A stretch of 64,000 nt of DNA from Epiperipatus broadwayi. Its lineage: Eukaryota; Onychophora; Udeonychophora; Euonychophora; Peripatidae. The stretch spans positions 310,001 to 374,000 of the forward strand of contig JAQFVV010000562.1 in NCBI GenBank assembly GCA_028023455.1. Reading direction: 5' to 3'. A model generated the notes under the pieces. It searched no databases and was not told the origin of the DNA. It saw only the letters and a list, made by a program, of their open reading frames with translations. The translations under genes and the position numbers were made by a program. Numbering within the stretch: the first letter of the stretch is position 1; each line of letters opens with the position of its first letter. Shown here in pieces: positions 26,566 to 39,452 of the stretch.

Positions 26566-27654
26566 CTACCTTCTCCCTGGGTCGGGAGGTATATAAGGGT
26601 TATAGGTATGTCTTTTTAGATTTCTTACTAAAATAGCAAAAGCGGTCACAATATTGTGCTTTGGTATATTATTATATTGTTCATTATTAAAAGTATCTTG
26701 CTTTAAAAGAATTTCTCTAACTTTCTGTGATCTAATGGCATCCATTATAACATATTCACTTTGGGAGTTGAGAAGTTTTTCTCCATTTTTTATGAAACTA
26801 TTTTTTTTAACATATGTCCATGCTTTAAAACAAAGTTTATCATTTCTGTTTAAAGAGTTCAGTTCCTCATCAATTTTGTTCAGATCACATTTCATAAATA
26901 AATAATCATGGAATTTATTAAAATGGGCAGTATTGCACACAACTAAAGATCTGTCCACTTTCTTCATTTTCATATCAGGAGGCCATTCAGCATCATTTCT
27001 AAACTTTAACTTTGATGACTTCATTAATCTTTCATCATCACTTTTCCACAGAACATCTTTATCATTATTATGAAAAGATAACTCAGAATTATTAATTATG
27101 ATTTCAGAAGATTTATTCAAAACAGTATCTTTTGTTCTATTGATATCTTTCAACATCGATACAGCCACTCCATTAGAAGGTACTAAACTGGTGTCATCAC
27201 TTTGAGATGGGCTGGCTTGCAGTAAATTTGAAACCACCATTTCCTCAATACTTTCTTCATTCTTGGCTAAATCTGCTAGAGTAAAACTTTGACTATGAGT
27301 AATCTCTGTCAAATCTAATTCTTTACATTTTTGTTGAGTAGAGTTGGCATTTGTATTCACTAATCTAATCTCACGAGGTTCCAACCTTATTTTAGTTGGT
27401 TGAGGTTCTGTGTCCTCTGCTCCACTCCTCGCACTAATAATTTCTTTACCTTCCCTAACTGTTTTAACGTCCGACCCCATATACCATTCTTCAATCTGTA
27501 CCATACGCGCCAACATGGCCATCATGATCTTTCTGTCCTCTCTCCCCTCTCTGAGGATCGCGTTAAACTTCGCATCGCGATCGTGCTCCCTCTGTTTGTT
27601 TCCTTCTATTTCTGCCATTTCTGCTTCGTTTTTCCTTAGAAATGTTTTTAGCAT
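26566..27654 (-). CDS. Putative Gag-like protein of LTR element 2, 362 aa
   Basis: The only long ORF inside the young LTR element. The start is the ATG at 27652-27654. Residues 1-60 are charged and heptad-like (many E, K, R, with NEAEMAEIEGNKQREHDRD), suggesting a coiled coil, and are followed by a hydrophobic MMAMLARMVQIEEWYMG segment. Residues about 70-230 are acidic, Ser/Thr/Asn-rich and probably disordered. Residues about 235-350 look folded (aromatic and basic, with a FNKFHDYLFMKCDL segment), and the end is proline-rich (PYIPPDPGRR). No CCHC knuckle, protease or RT motif is seen. Coding role is supported by the long intact frame in AT-rich DNA. Gag identity is inferred from position only; an unrelated cargo protein is possible. 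Confidence 0.6.
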   Translation of the reverse strand: MLKTFLRKNEAEMAEIEGNKQREHDRDAKFNAILREGREDRKIMMAMLARMVQIEEWYMGSDVKTVREGKEIISARSGAEDTEPQPTKIRLEPREIRLVNTNANSTQQKCKELDLTEITHSQSFTLADLAKNEESIEEMVVSNLLQASPSQSDDTSLVPSNGVAVSMLKDINRTKDTVLNKSSEIIINNSELSFHNNDKDVLWKSDDERLMKSSKLKFRNDAEWPPDMKMKKVDRSLVVCNTAHFNKFHDYLFMKCDLNKIDEELNSLNRNDKLCFKAWTYVKKNSFIKNGEKLLNSQSEYVIMDAIRSQKVREILLKQDTFNNEQYNNIPKHNIVTAFAILVRNLKRHTYNPYIPPDPGRR

Positions 27655-28807
27655 AAGACTTTGATTCGTACAACGCTTTGATTTGTATATATCATAAAAG
27701 GTTACTGATCCCTGCTCCTTGTGCCAAATCCTCCTCCGCTGCTGATACTGTTTGTGTGGCTTACTTCCTTTCTCTCTTTCTTCCTTCGCCTACGTTCAGT
27801 CTGGTTTTTGTTATCTACGCTTTTTTTCTTTATTTAGGAATATAATATGACATGTCTAAAATCATTACTAAAAATATACAGGGAAAAAAAAAACTTTCTT
27901 TCACCCAGTTCGCACTGTTCTCCTCAGTCCTATAATACATACATATTCATAATGGGTACATAACATAGTATTTTTTTTTTTGTATTTCTGTCAGTAATTC
28001 TCTCTTTTTATATATGCCACCCTACTCTCTTTTAAAACAACACTCGCCACTGCTGTATGGACAAACATGTTTGCTGACAAATTTATTTGATAGGCGCCAG
28101 CCAGCAACATGTGACCAATAGATAATTTAATCTACTGATCCCCAAATATATACTTTTATATGACCTAATAATTTTTGATTTAAGATTTATATAGGCAAAA
28201 AAAAAATTTAATACTGACTCCGGTAAGGTTTTTTTTTTTATATTACAACATATATATGCACACACGTTTTTATTTTTAAAACACAAGAATAATCCTACTT
28301 CTTTCTTCTTTTTTCAAAAAAAATATTTTTCACAACAAACGAAAATATATATATATATATATACGTACACAAATATATATACGCGTACACGTTTTTATTT
28401 TTTTTAGAACTGGACTTAATTCTACTTCTTTATTTTTTTCATATGATTTAAACGACAAGAATGAACTCGCAAAAACATTATGGAATACTCATTTATTTTA
28501 ATTAATTACACGCACGAATTGCTTCCGCTCTCTTTTCAAAAAAAAAATCTTCACTCTGTTTCTTAACAATATTTGGGAGTACTATACTGAACCTTTGTGT
28601 GAGGGAAAAAAAAATTTTATACATTTGTTTTATTACTATAGTTTTCACTTGCGCATTTTAATACGCCAAATACGTATCGATATTATGACAAACGACACAA
28701 AAAAAATTGAATATTTTTATCATTTAACTGTTTACTTCCGTTCACTCTGCAGGGTGTGGGAGATTTCTTCATCGAGCACCACGGAGGGCGTCCAAAAATA
28801 TAATAAC
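27655..28807 (-). other. Leader region of element 2 (1.15 kb)
   Basis: Noncoding between the ORF start and the right-hand LTR. It would be the 5' untranslated leader if the element runs right to left. Bases next to the LTR (minus strand GTTATTATATTTTTGGACGC) show no clear tRNA primer-binding site; a TGG occurs 13-15 bases in. T/A homopolymers and an AT tract at 28333-28362 are present. Confidence 0.5.
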
Positions 28808-31528
28808 TGTACCGGTATAAATCCACCACGCTTACTCATACACAGTACCCGAGTTCAAACCCAGTCCACGTTTAAGAATAAATTCCAAAACGCCAACTGA
28901 ATTCAAACCCAAACCCCGGTATGACTAACCGATGATGACTTTATAACAGCACGGGGTTATCCCTTTTCTAGCTCAGCTTAGAACATGGACTAAATTCTTA
29001 CAGTTAATGATATATAGGTTTATTAGACTCTAGATACTGGAACGGTCATTCATGTAACGTATATATTTAAGTTGCCAATACAGACAGTAAGTGGCTAAAT
29101 AGACTTAGAGAGTAATAAGGTGGAGGACACAAAAATTTAGATTAAATAAAGTGTTTAATAAGCAAAATATAAAGCATATAAATATAGTGTTAAATAAGAC
29201 AAATAGAAAGCACATGAATATAGTGTTATATAATAGAAATATACAGCATATAAATATAGTGTTATACAGTACGGTAAGACTTCATAAATCCTCTTGTATT
29301 TGGCTACTAGTCTTTAGTGAACGTTTTATTTAATAAACAAACTTATGCCAATAGCTGGGTAGTTAAATGATTGACGGGTGGTTAAGAGAATCAGAGTATT
29401 TGAGCACTGGAAAAATATTTATCTAAAGATTTTTATTAACTTATTTTATTAGAATAGGCTCGAGCCGGAACGTAGACGAACAGTGGAGATGGTTTTATAT
29501 AAATACGACATAAGAGATAGATGTACTGGTGGTTTTATATAAATACGACATGGAAGATAGATGAACTGGTGGTTTTATATAAATACGACATGGAAGATAG
29601 ATGAACTGGTGGTTTTATATAAATACGACATGGAAGATAGATGAACTGGTGGTTTTATATAAATACGACATGGAAGATAGATGAACTGGTGGTTTTATAT
29701 AAATACGACATGGAAGATAGATGAACTGGTGGTTGCCTATATTCAAGAGCCCTACAGTAATCACTTGCGGTGCATTAACGGAATACCGGGCGGCTTGTAC
29801 TTTGACAAGGCTTAATGCCCCCAAGTAGCTCCGGGACACGACAACCAGCCGGGATCATTTCGAACCCCGGTGATCCAAGAGATTACCGGGAAAGAAAAAC
29901 TGCTTTCATTCCCCAATGGTAGAATGGCGAGACGCTAACTTCAGCGAAGGGAAGGCATTGCCACAGACGTGAAGGACGAATACTTGAAGTGGATTTTTTA
30001 AAAGAAATTATATAAAACCTGGAAACTATTTGTCTGTTTCTACGCCACAGGCTGAGATCCTTATCCCAATAAAAACATAGCGAACTTAAACTGACGGTGA
30101 AAAACAATAATTAGTTAAATTTTACTCTGGGACTCTAACCCTTCAGGTTGACAGGCGGTAGCGATAGTATCAAATTATTCAGTGAATTATTTCTCAGATT
30201 ATACATGACATTAATGATAACACTTTGAAACTATTATATATATATTTAATATTGAAACTTAGATTGTAATTTTATAACAACTTAACATAGAATAATAAAG
30301 TGATTTAACATTTACTAACTCGGAATGTGAAAGAATATTTAATTCAGAACATGAAATTACTTTTAAATTAAATTGATCATTATTACACACTAGTTTACAC
30401 AGAGTTGGAAATATTACTATTGGCAATGTTTGTTTATGAAATAAGCAACATAAGAAAATATAAATGCATTCAGTTGAAATATTATTACTATTAATTACAA
30501 TTTTATAAATGATTTCTAAAGACTAGAGCAGAGGATTAAAAAAAAGAAAAGAAAATTTACTGACAGGTTAAATAATAGCATTATAAATGATATAAAAACT
30601 TACATATGATTTACTTGATTGATAACATTAAGCACGGAAGAAAATTAAAGTTCGTGTAACAAAGTTACTCTTCTTTCTTCATCCAGCTTGGCTTGTGACG
30701 AACGTAGGCGCGCATTTTTGAAAGTTATTTGTAAGGCATAGTAAATTTTGAGATTGGAAGTTGGAAATTCTGAAGTATATGAAACATGATCAAACAGCGG
30801 CACGAGGATCCATATTGGCGGGCAGAGACCAGCTCCTGGCACTTAGCCCATGAACATGGCGATTCACTGGTAAACTTCTTAATAATAAGGTTTGAATTAT
30901 ACTCAACTGCTGTGTTGTCTCGAGACTACTTCTCTCACACACGACCAAAGTTAGAATGTAAGTTTTTCTCTAAAATAGCCACTGCTGACCTTTCCGACTT
31001 GTTTTTGTTTTAGGCTCCGCCTACTTTCTCTAGCCTCTAGCGATGCAGCTTGACCAACAATCAATTATCTGTTTTTAGCAATCTTTTAATTTAATATGCC
31101 ATTTTTAAATCGATACATTAATTACATATAAAAATTCCTTACTAATTTTGAATACAACTTAATTGCTCTGAACATTTGTGCAATTAGATTTTAATTAAAA
31201 ACACTGATCAAAGGAATGTGATTTTTGATCAGTATTTTTAAACGACTTTATACAATTTTAAAACTAAAATTTAAAACAAATACGCCCGCACTGAAACTTT
31301 AAATTAAATGATATAAATTCGCAAACCACGCACACACAAATATTATTTCATGGTTTGCGACATTTATATACGGCATCTTTACATATTGACTGATAAACTA
31401 TAAAATATATAACTAATTTTTATTATAAATTAAAATAGACAAAATCTCACTGCGGGCGAACAGTGGTTTGAATTACCGTACATAAAAACACCTGAAACGA
31501 AGATCGGTTCTCCGATCTGTCTGTTTCA
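28808..31528 (-). repeat. LTR of element 2 (right copy; 5' LTR if element is minus)
   Basis: Near-identical copy of 23618-26337 with scattered single-base changes and a few 1-bp indels. It includes the same 40-bp array (29491-29730), GC-rich block (29731-29990) and hairpin cluster (31197-31528). It is followed by (AT)8 at 31529-31544. Confidence 0.9.
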
Positions 31529-34500
31529 ATATATATATATATATTGTGCCCTTTTCTATAGGTCAGTAATAGTTTATAACAGTCAATTACTAAAAATTTT
31601 AAATTTTAGAATATGTTCTTTTAATACATTAATTATATTAAGTCAATTATATCTTTAAAGTACAATTTGAAGCTAAAGAGAATACGTAGTATATAAAATC
31701 ATTTAAAAATAGTTATATAAAGCTTTAAATATTGTTGCATATGGTTGTAAAAGCTGGCCATATTAAATAACACAGCTATAAATAATTAAAAGTATATTTA
31801 ATAAGTTCGATTTTAATAGTTTAAAACTGATAATTTAATAAATGCTATGTTTAAATTTATAATCATATTTAATAGTCAAAATTAATATAGTATATTTTAA
31901 AAATAAACTTTATGATGGTGAGAATTGTATTTAATTCTATATTTTCTAAATTGTTCTTCCAAATTTTATAATTATTTTATATAATATAATAAGTGTATCA
32001 ATTATATAAATCTAGGCAGAGAAATAGATTGAAAATCGTCTGTCAAAGTTATTAATCATGTGACTTGTATACTATATACTTTCACACACATGCTTGTTTG
32101 AATTAATAACAAAGTTTAAAATATTTTAAAAGTTATATTATAGAATTGGATAGAATTATTGCCTATCATAAAAGCAAATAATAATAAATATTAAGTTAAC
32201 TATCGTATGTAATGTTTTAAATAATGTAATAAAGACGAATACAGATATAATAAAAAATTAAATATTTTGTTTAAATAAAAATAGATAAATGGAATAAGTT
32301 ATTAAAATTGTTTTAAAAGTTATTTTAAATGTTTAAATAGTTTTAATAAAATAATAATTTATTTAAAAGTAATATTTTAAATAATATTTTAAGTTCATTA
32401 CATCATAATTTCTAATTTTGAAATTCAATTCTACTATAAACTAAAAATATGTAAATTTGTTCTCAAGCTAAAGTAAGAATTAACCAATAGGAATAGGTAT
32501 TCTTACAGACTATAAATATCATCGTAACTAAGTTATCAGGGGAGATTAATAATGTATTGAAACCAGAGAAAGGTAAATTATAACTATCAAAGAGATAGTA
32601 TTTTAAAATTATTATTTTAGTCAATTTTAGCGCTCTCTCATAATTTATTTGCAAAAACTAATTAATATTTTAAAAGTAACTTGCAAAAAAGAGAGTGTAA
32701 ACTAAAAAATATTTTAATAATTTCGTTTAACATGCTTTGTTAAATTTTTTAAAGTTCCTTTATCAGTCGTATTTTATCTAAAAATTTAACCTAAACTTCG
32801 CAATAAAAAATGGATATACTACGAAATAAAATGGATATAAGTTGTAATGCTGAAAAAATATTTGAAATATTTATTGATACAGCTTTATTAATATTTCACC
32901 GAAGAACTGTTTTGGTACATAAAAAACCACAGCTCGGACATTATACGGAGTCTAAAAAAAAATGTATTGAAACGTATTATTTATAAGCTTATCCAAGATT
33001 TATTTTTTAAATAGTAATAAGACAATTATATCTCATGAATCATTTTATAGAATATTATATTCAAAGGAGTAAAATGTTATATCCTTTCTGAAGGTAACAT
33101 TTTTAAAAAATATTTTCAAGAATTAAAGAAAGAACCCAGGAAAATATGTTACAGAAGCGTTTTTGATATTAAAATATCCGGTCTTAGAATTATTTAAAAT
33201 GTATTTAGAAAAGATTTGTTTAAAAGTACTTGAAGTTTTTTTTAAAAGAGATTTATAAAAATACCAAACGAAAGTTTAAATGTATCAAGAAGGAAACATA
33301 TATAAAAAAAGTGAACACATAGTTGAATAAAAGATGGATCCATGGAAATACAAATAGTACTTAAAAGTTTATCGAATATTTTTAAAGTTAAATTAGATGG
33401 ATTGATGCATCGGATATGCAGAGAATATTGGTAGAGAAGATTAAGAAGCTTCACGGGATTAATTAATATTATGATTTAATAATTATCGTCCTAAATACTA
33501 AAACCAAGGATTATTTTCTATAAATTTTACTAAATGGATTAATAATTATTTTTATTTTAAACTTTAACGCGCTTGGAGGAGAACATTTTTAAAAACTCTA
33601 GAGAAAATAATAAACATTTTGGACTTATCAGGAACTATCGTCAAGAAAATATGTAATTATAGTTTTGATTCCTTTTATTTTGTTAACCTAGTTTAAATCT
33701 AAATTTTTATATAAGATTAGGAAAAACATAAAAACATTAATTTATTAATATTAAAATTTTATAATATAACAATCTAATAATTTAGCTAAAAATATTTTAA
33801 TATAAAGTGTATGGGTGTGAATTTTTTTTATATCTGCAATGCTCAAGTGGATAAAGGAAGCCTACTGAACACGATGACTAGATAAAGGTTATTGGTAATA
33901 ATAATAACTATTGATAATTTATAATGTATATTTTTTTTTGTTTTCTTTAGATCATCCATAAATTGGAAGAATGAAGTGTAAAAGTTTTTTTACTTATATG
34001 TACCGCATTTCATACAACATTTTAAAAAACATTATGAGATAGGATTGATTTGAAAATATGCATACGACAATTTTTTTTTATTAGTGATATAATCCAACAT
34101 AACAAATAATTATGTGATTCTTTTAAAATTTTCATGTTATTGGATATTCAAATATTGTCTAAGTAGATTGTATATGATTAGACATATAGAATAATGAAGT
34201 AAGCAGACTTTTCTTGTGGAACAGCTAGATTGTTTAACTATTAATGAATTTTATTTATTGTTTTGTAAATGCAGATAGTTATTTATCGATGTAAGATGTG
34301 GAAAATCTTGAGAAATAATGTTGAGATAGTGGCTTGGAAGTACTTAGTGAACAGGAAACCAAGATGATGTTTTAAGAAATAGGATGTTATAAGGAATGGA
34401 AATAATATTTAGTCTTTATGTGAATATCAGCATAGTTAACAAAGCCCTATGACTGATACACATTTTATTTGGACAGTGTTTATATTTCTTTAAATATTTG

Positions 34501-36504
34501 ATGTTCTAATAAAGCTGAAGAAATAGCTTTAACATCGTCCCTGTACTAGAGGATATTAGGCAGGTAAATGTCATACCTCTTCGCACTGTGCCATGATTTT
34601 GAGATATGTTAAGAGTAATACTCTAGCTTTCTTCCTTAATCCTATGCATCTGTTTTCGCTATCTTTATTTCATGTAACTGCATCGTTCAGTAAGATATGT
34701 TTAAGAGAAATGATAAATAATTTAGAACTTAGGTTATGCTATCGTTTTGTATAAGATTGGTTTATTTGCTTAGAAGGAATAGGACGTTATAACTTAAAAT
34801 TGAAGATCCAAAGTATCCTAAGGAAAGAAAAGAATCATAGAATATATTTTGAATTTTATTTCGGAAATGAAATATAAACTTTTTTAAAATAAGGTATCTA
34901 AACAAAGATATTTTCTTTAAAGTGATAATAATTTTAAATGCTTTAGTATTATTTTTTTTAAGAGAAAAATAAGTATTGCATATTTTTAAAATACAATAGT
35001 ACAAAGTAAATTATGTAAACAATATGCATAGTATATTTTTTGTTTATTGATTAACAGAAATATATTGATGATTACACTTATATCATACTAAAGTAAGGCT
35101 TAAAGAAGAATATATTATGATTAGTAAACATTGTGTGATAAATACTAAAATCTAGTACTGAATTTTGGATAATATTTTGTGTAACATCTTTGACTTTGCA
35201 AGATGAAATTTTTTTTAATATTTTGAGAAATCCATACTCATTATAAAATTTTGTTTTCTATAGAATGTTTTTCTAAGTATGAATTTTTTAAAATAAGATA
35301 GTTTAATAATATTAAGGATAAAATGCTGTTGCTAATAAAGTAGATAAATATATTTGTAATAAGTTAACCATAATGAGAAACCAAATAGTAACATTTTTTT
35401 AAAATTTTGTCCTAAATCTAAATAAAGATATAATTGAAATATAAATTATTTTTTTTATAACCCGGTAGATCAAACTGTAAAGTAAAAAAAGTTAAGGATA
35501 TCCACTGTAAATAGTGTAAATAAATTGTTTATTTATTTGTTGTTAGTAATAAACTTTGTTAAATTTTGTTATTTCAAAAATTTTGTGTCCGAGTTATTTA
35601 TTTCTCCACATCGCTGCATGAAAACACGATATATGCATAATAATTGAAACAAATATATAATTTTGCACAAAAGATAAATAGAGAATTATTTTAAGAATTT
35701 TAAATATTTTATTGGTATTCATTATAATTAAATAATCATAATCTTACATTATTTTATTGGTCATAAATCAGTTATCACAATATTATATTAAATTATATGC
35801 TATCAGTTGCCACACATATTTTGTTTGTCAGATTATTAAAATGCTACCACATATTTATTATATCATTACATGAAGATATAAGATCATATTATATTATTTC
35901 ATTATTTTATTATGGTAATAAAAATATAACGAAAAGAAAAGATATCCAGTAGTAGTTAAACAATGAAGAATATTATTATTGTTATTTATTATTATTAGTT
36001 TCAGTGTAGTAGATTATGACATAAAATCCCTTCTCATATTTTACTACCATATTTTTAAATTAACTTAGAATAAACTTTATGAACCTGAGATTATTTTATT
36101 TGAGCTAGATTATTATTAAATAGAAGATTAAGACTTAATTATTAGTTTAATCTTAGTGAGTAGAAGTTATTAAAGTCGTAAGAATACTATGAGTTTGTTA
36201 TTTGAAATAGTAATAAAGGGGGGATAGTGTTCTTATGCCATTGAGGTAGTATCCTGTGGGATATTGGCTCAATGTAATCTATCTTGTCACCTGTATTTTC
36301 ACTTCAAGTCTCATGAAAATATTAAATATTTATTTAATTTATTTTTATAAACTGAACCTTATTCGTATTTTAAATTTGAGCTAGTGAAACATTTTAATTT
36401 TAATGCTGAATATTTTATTTATTAATTATTAACTGAGCTAGAACCCGTTTTATTTCATATCATATACTATTCTGAAGTGAGGATGCACGAGATACAAGGC
36501 TAGA
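31529..36504. other. AT-rich noncoding stretch, nothing recognised
   Basis: Starts with (AT)8 then TGTGCCC. No gene, tRNA or coding element recognised in about 5 kb; the short frames in it show no family features. A purine run AAAGGGGGGATAG at 36215-36227 followed by TGTTCTTATGCC resembles the junction between a polypurine tract and an LTR, but no partner LTR was found. Confidence 0.5.

Positions 36505-36531
<27 letters not shown>
36505..36531. repeat. (AT)n microsatellite, right edge of 35.8 kb insertion
   Basis: Perfect AT run followed within a few bases by the start of repeat B (AGTAATATTAAAG), exactly as (TA)n at 59386-59413 is in copy 2. Confidence 0.9.
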
Positions 36532-36535
<4 letters not shown>

Positions 36536-38079
36536 GTAATATTAAAGAAATTATTTCTATTGATTTATTATAATTATTGTTTTATCTATAAAATAATAGC
36601 ATAAAGACAGAATGTATGTTTATAGGAAATAAAGAACTATGCATAGTCTGGAGATTGGTGTCTTTTATAATTAATCTTTAATTTCCAAAATAATTAGCCC
36701 TCAATTTTTTTCGATATATATACATTCAAGGATCATAATGACATCTGCCTATAAAAATTTTGTAATTATAACAATGATCCCCAAGCAAGGTTCTTTAAAA
36801 TAAATGGTTCTATGCTTATATTATTTAGTTATTTGCTACAAATGTTTATCTTATTGGTCATGTTTCAATCAGGTGTCTAATCACATTCTTCCATGTGAAA
36901 GATCATGTTTGGAATGAGGATAGGGGGAGAAGTAGAAGGTTAATAGTTTTAAATTGAGGTAATATTGTTGAGATTGTAATAGTATCTATCCATAAATGTT
37001 TTTGAAAATGAAAGTGACACTCTAAAAATTTAAGATATTGTGTAATAAAAAAAATTATGGAGGAGATTGAATATAAATTTTTAAGGGTTCATTTGGTCCT
37101 CAAATCATCAGCAAATGTAATCTGCACATCTTATATAAAAAATTGTATAAGTGATAGATGATTTGTTCATCATCATAAATCTTAATTAAATCTAATTATG
37201 CTATCTGGATAAGGGATACTTTAAGAAAAATTAACACCAGGGTAAATATTTAGAAAATTATCTACCCATGTATATAAAATTAAATTGGAAAGCAACAGAA
37301 TAGGAAAATGACATGTTAGCCATATAAAAAGCACTTTATTGAGCTGACAAAGATAATGAATGGAATATGAGCTCATTACTGCCCATGATGAAAATTCTTT
37401 AAATAAGAATGAAGATATTAAGATGAATGTGTTTAACAACACTAAGATAGAGTAGAAGTTAAATCTTGGAGATATAAAGGTAAAGGAAAAATTCTTAGTC
37501 TAAATTTACAGAAACCATATACTTTTTCAAACAGTGAATTACCTATTGAAGAGAAAAAAACCTGTGCCAATTAGGACAATAGTTAGTCTATGAACAAAAA
37601 AAAATATATTTTAAATAATATATCAATTTGGCAATTAAAAAAAGGATTATAAACAGAAATAAATAATCAGGAGAAAAGATTACATTTTTAGCATTCAGTA
37701 TAGGAAATGTATTTTAATGAAAAAATTGATTAACAACTAAATTTTTATCAGTAAGATGAATTCTGAAAAATAAATGCATTTGCAAAAAAAATATTTGATA
37801 AAATATTAAAATTTCAATTATTATTGAAAAAAAACAATAAAAAAGAGTGATGACAGTTTTGGAAATGAGCATTATTTCATTTTTAAAACTTCCTTTTTTA
37901 AAAAAAAACCGAATAAATTCAAATAAAAGCTTTATTGTAAAGATATGACAAAATTGCTGAGGTAGAAATATTTAATTAAATTTTGCAAAAATAAAAATAT
38001 ATTGATAAATAAATTTGGTGTAAAGTTGGGCTGTCTGATGTAGCTAAAGTCAAATATGTACACTAAAAACTTTTTCATG

Positions 38080-38170
38080 TCAAGCGTTGGTAGATGAGAG
38101 ATCAACGCAACTGCCTTGCAAGCAAGCAGTTGCTTGCAGACAGTCGTCGCATGTTCGCTTTTGGCCGATG
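38080..38170 (+). mobile_element. tRNA-like (SINE-like) segment, copy 1
   Basis: A CTGCCTTGCAAGCAAGCAG block resembles a tRNA anticodon arm with a TGC anticodon. It is followed 35-40 bases later by a GTTCGCTT block at the place of a B box. A perfect 8-bp inverted repeat GCAACTGC/GCAGTTGC surrounds it. The paralogue at 60920-61015 keeps the arm. A decayed tRNA-derived SINE is plausible, but the acceptor stem is not recognisable. Confidence 0.35.
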
Positions 38171-38216
38171 CTTTGACATATGGAAGAATAAACTTTCTCA
38201 TTTAATTTTCTTGAAT

Positions 38217-39452
38217 ATGTGATGTGATGTATTGTAGCTTCTCCTTAAACGAAGTCAAAAAAAAACTCAGCAATTATGCCAACATGAACCTGTTAGTCAC
38301 TTTATTTTCCATTCCCCACACTAAATTTTCCCATAATCTGCTCTATCCCATTTCCACAACATAATCTTTGTCAACCCTATAACCTTTATATCTAAATCCC
38401 CCTTATCTTTTTCCTAACCCAGCATAAAAACCAATTATTCACTTTTTGTATAATCACTTTTTTCATATTTATTCTTCCATAACTTCATTATATGTACCTT
38501 TTCTGTTTTCAAGCATTTATATTCAATTAACAAATGCCTAATATTTTTTATTCCTTCCTTACATAATTTACAAAATAAATCATTCATATTTTTTCATTTA
38601 CATGTATATTCTCTTGTAGCTAATGATCCCGTTCGAGCCTTAAACAATAAACTACGTTCCTTACTATTATCATATATTAACTCACACCTAATATTCTGTT
38701 TATTTCTATGTATATTTAAACTCTTTTTACTCTCCATACTATTTCTCCATCTCTTTCTTTATTAATAAATCTATTCTTTTACCCCATTCCTTACTACTAT
38801 AACACTCAACAATCCTCTTAACACTATCATCCCATCTTTTGTCCAAATATACTGATATAAATTCTTTATCCAAATCTTTTGCATATCACATTACCTTTCT
38901 CACCCATCTTGTTACCTGCCCTTTACTCATAACCCAATTAAATACTATTTTGGCTATTCTTTTATTATCCATAAATTGCAATCTACCAAACATTTTCATT
39001 TTACTTTTTGTATCTCTCATATGAAACATTGACTATCCCATTTCTCCTTGAATTGCCTTCCTTGCTGTCCATACTTCTGCATCCAATAGATGTCTTCCTA
39101 CTTTTCATTGAACTTTTTCTAAATAATTTAATATCTCTTTACTAACATATAATGCATCATTACAATATGTTAATGCTGCTATTGCAACTCCTTTCCAGAT
39201 AATTTTATGTACATCATATTTATTATATGAAAACACTGTTAATTTCTTTATCAATCCCTTTCTTTTTTTTTTGCTTCATTTATCAATCTTTTCTCCCACT
39301 CATCCAAATAATTTTTCTGATTACTTAAAATAATTCCCAAATAACTATATCTATTCACCACACTTAACTTAATATCTCCCAATAAAAATTCTACATCTTC
39401 TCTTTCCCCAGTATTAACCATCATTATATTTGATTTTTCTTCATTAAATTTA
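38217..39452 (-). mobile_element. 5'-truncated LINE, copy 1 (3' part)
   Basis: Homologous to 61056-62480. On the minus strand it ends in a short ATCAC-type tandem tail (plus strand TGTGATGTGATG at 38218-38228), the usual 3' end of LINEs that use microsatellite-like tails. The coding sequence is more decayed than in copy 2, and the 5' side is cut at about 39452, before the FADD box. Confidence 0.75.

Larger units (their letters stand above)
23618..31528 (-). mobile_element. Young LTR element 2 with giant LTRs and a single ORF
   Basis: Two 2.72 kb direct repeats (23618-26337 and 28808-31528), nearly identical (about 1% different by eye), flank a 2.47 kb interior. Each repeat starts TGTACCGG and ends GTTTCA, the TG...CA rule of LTRs, and AT tracts flank both sides. 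The only long interior ORF (362 codons) is on the minus strand, so the element probably runs right to left. No protease, reverse transcriptase, RNase H or integrase is present, so it must be moved by another element. The form resembles large retrotransposon derivatives (LARD) or 'terminal repeat with Gag' elements. Confidence 0.82.

Noticed and set aside
27400-27664. Plus-strand frames opposite the 362-aa ORF
   Set aside because: Antisense shadows of the minus-strand ORF; serine/leucine-rich composition is what its complement would give.
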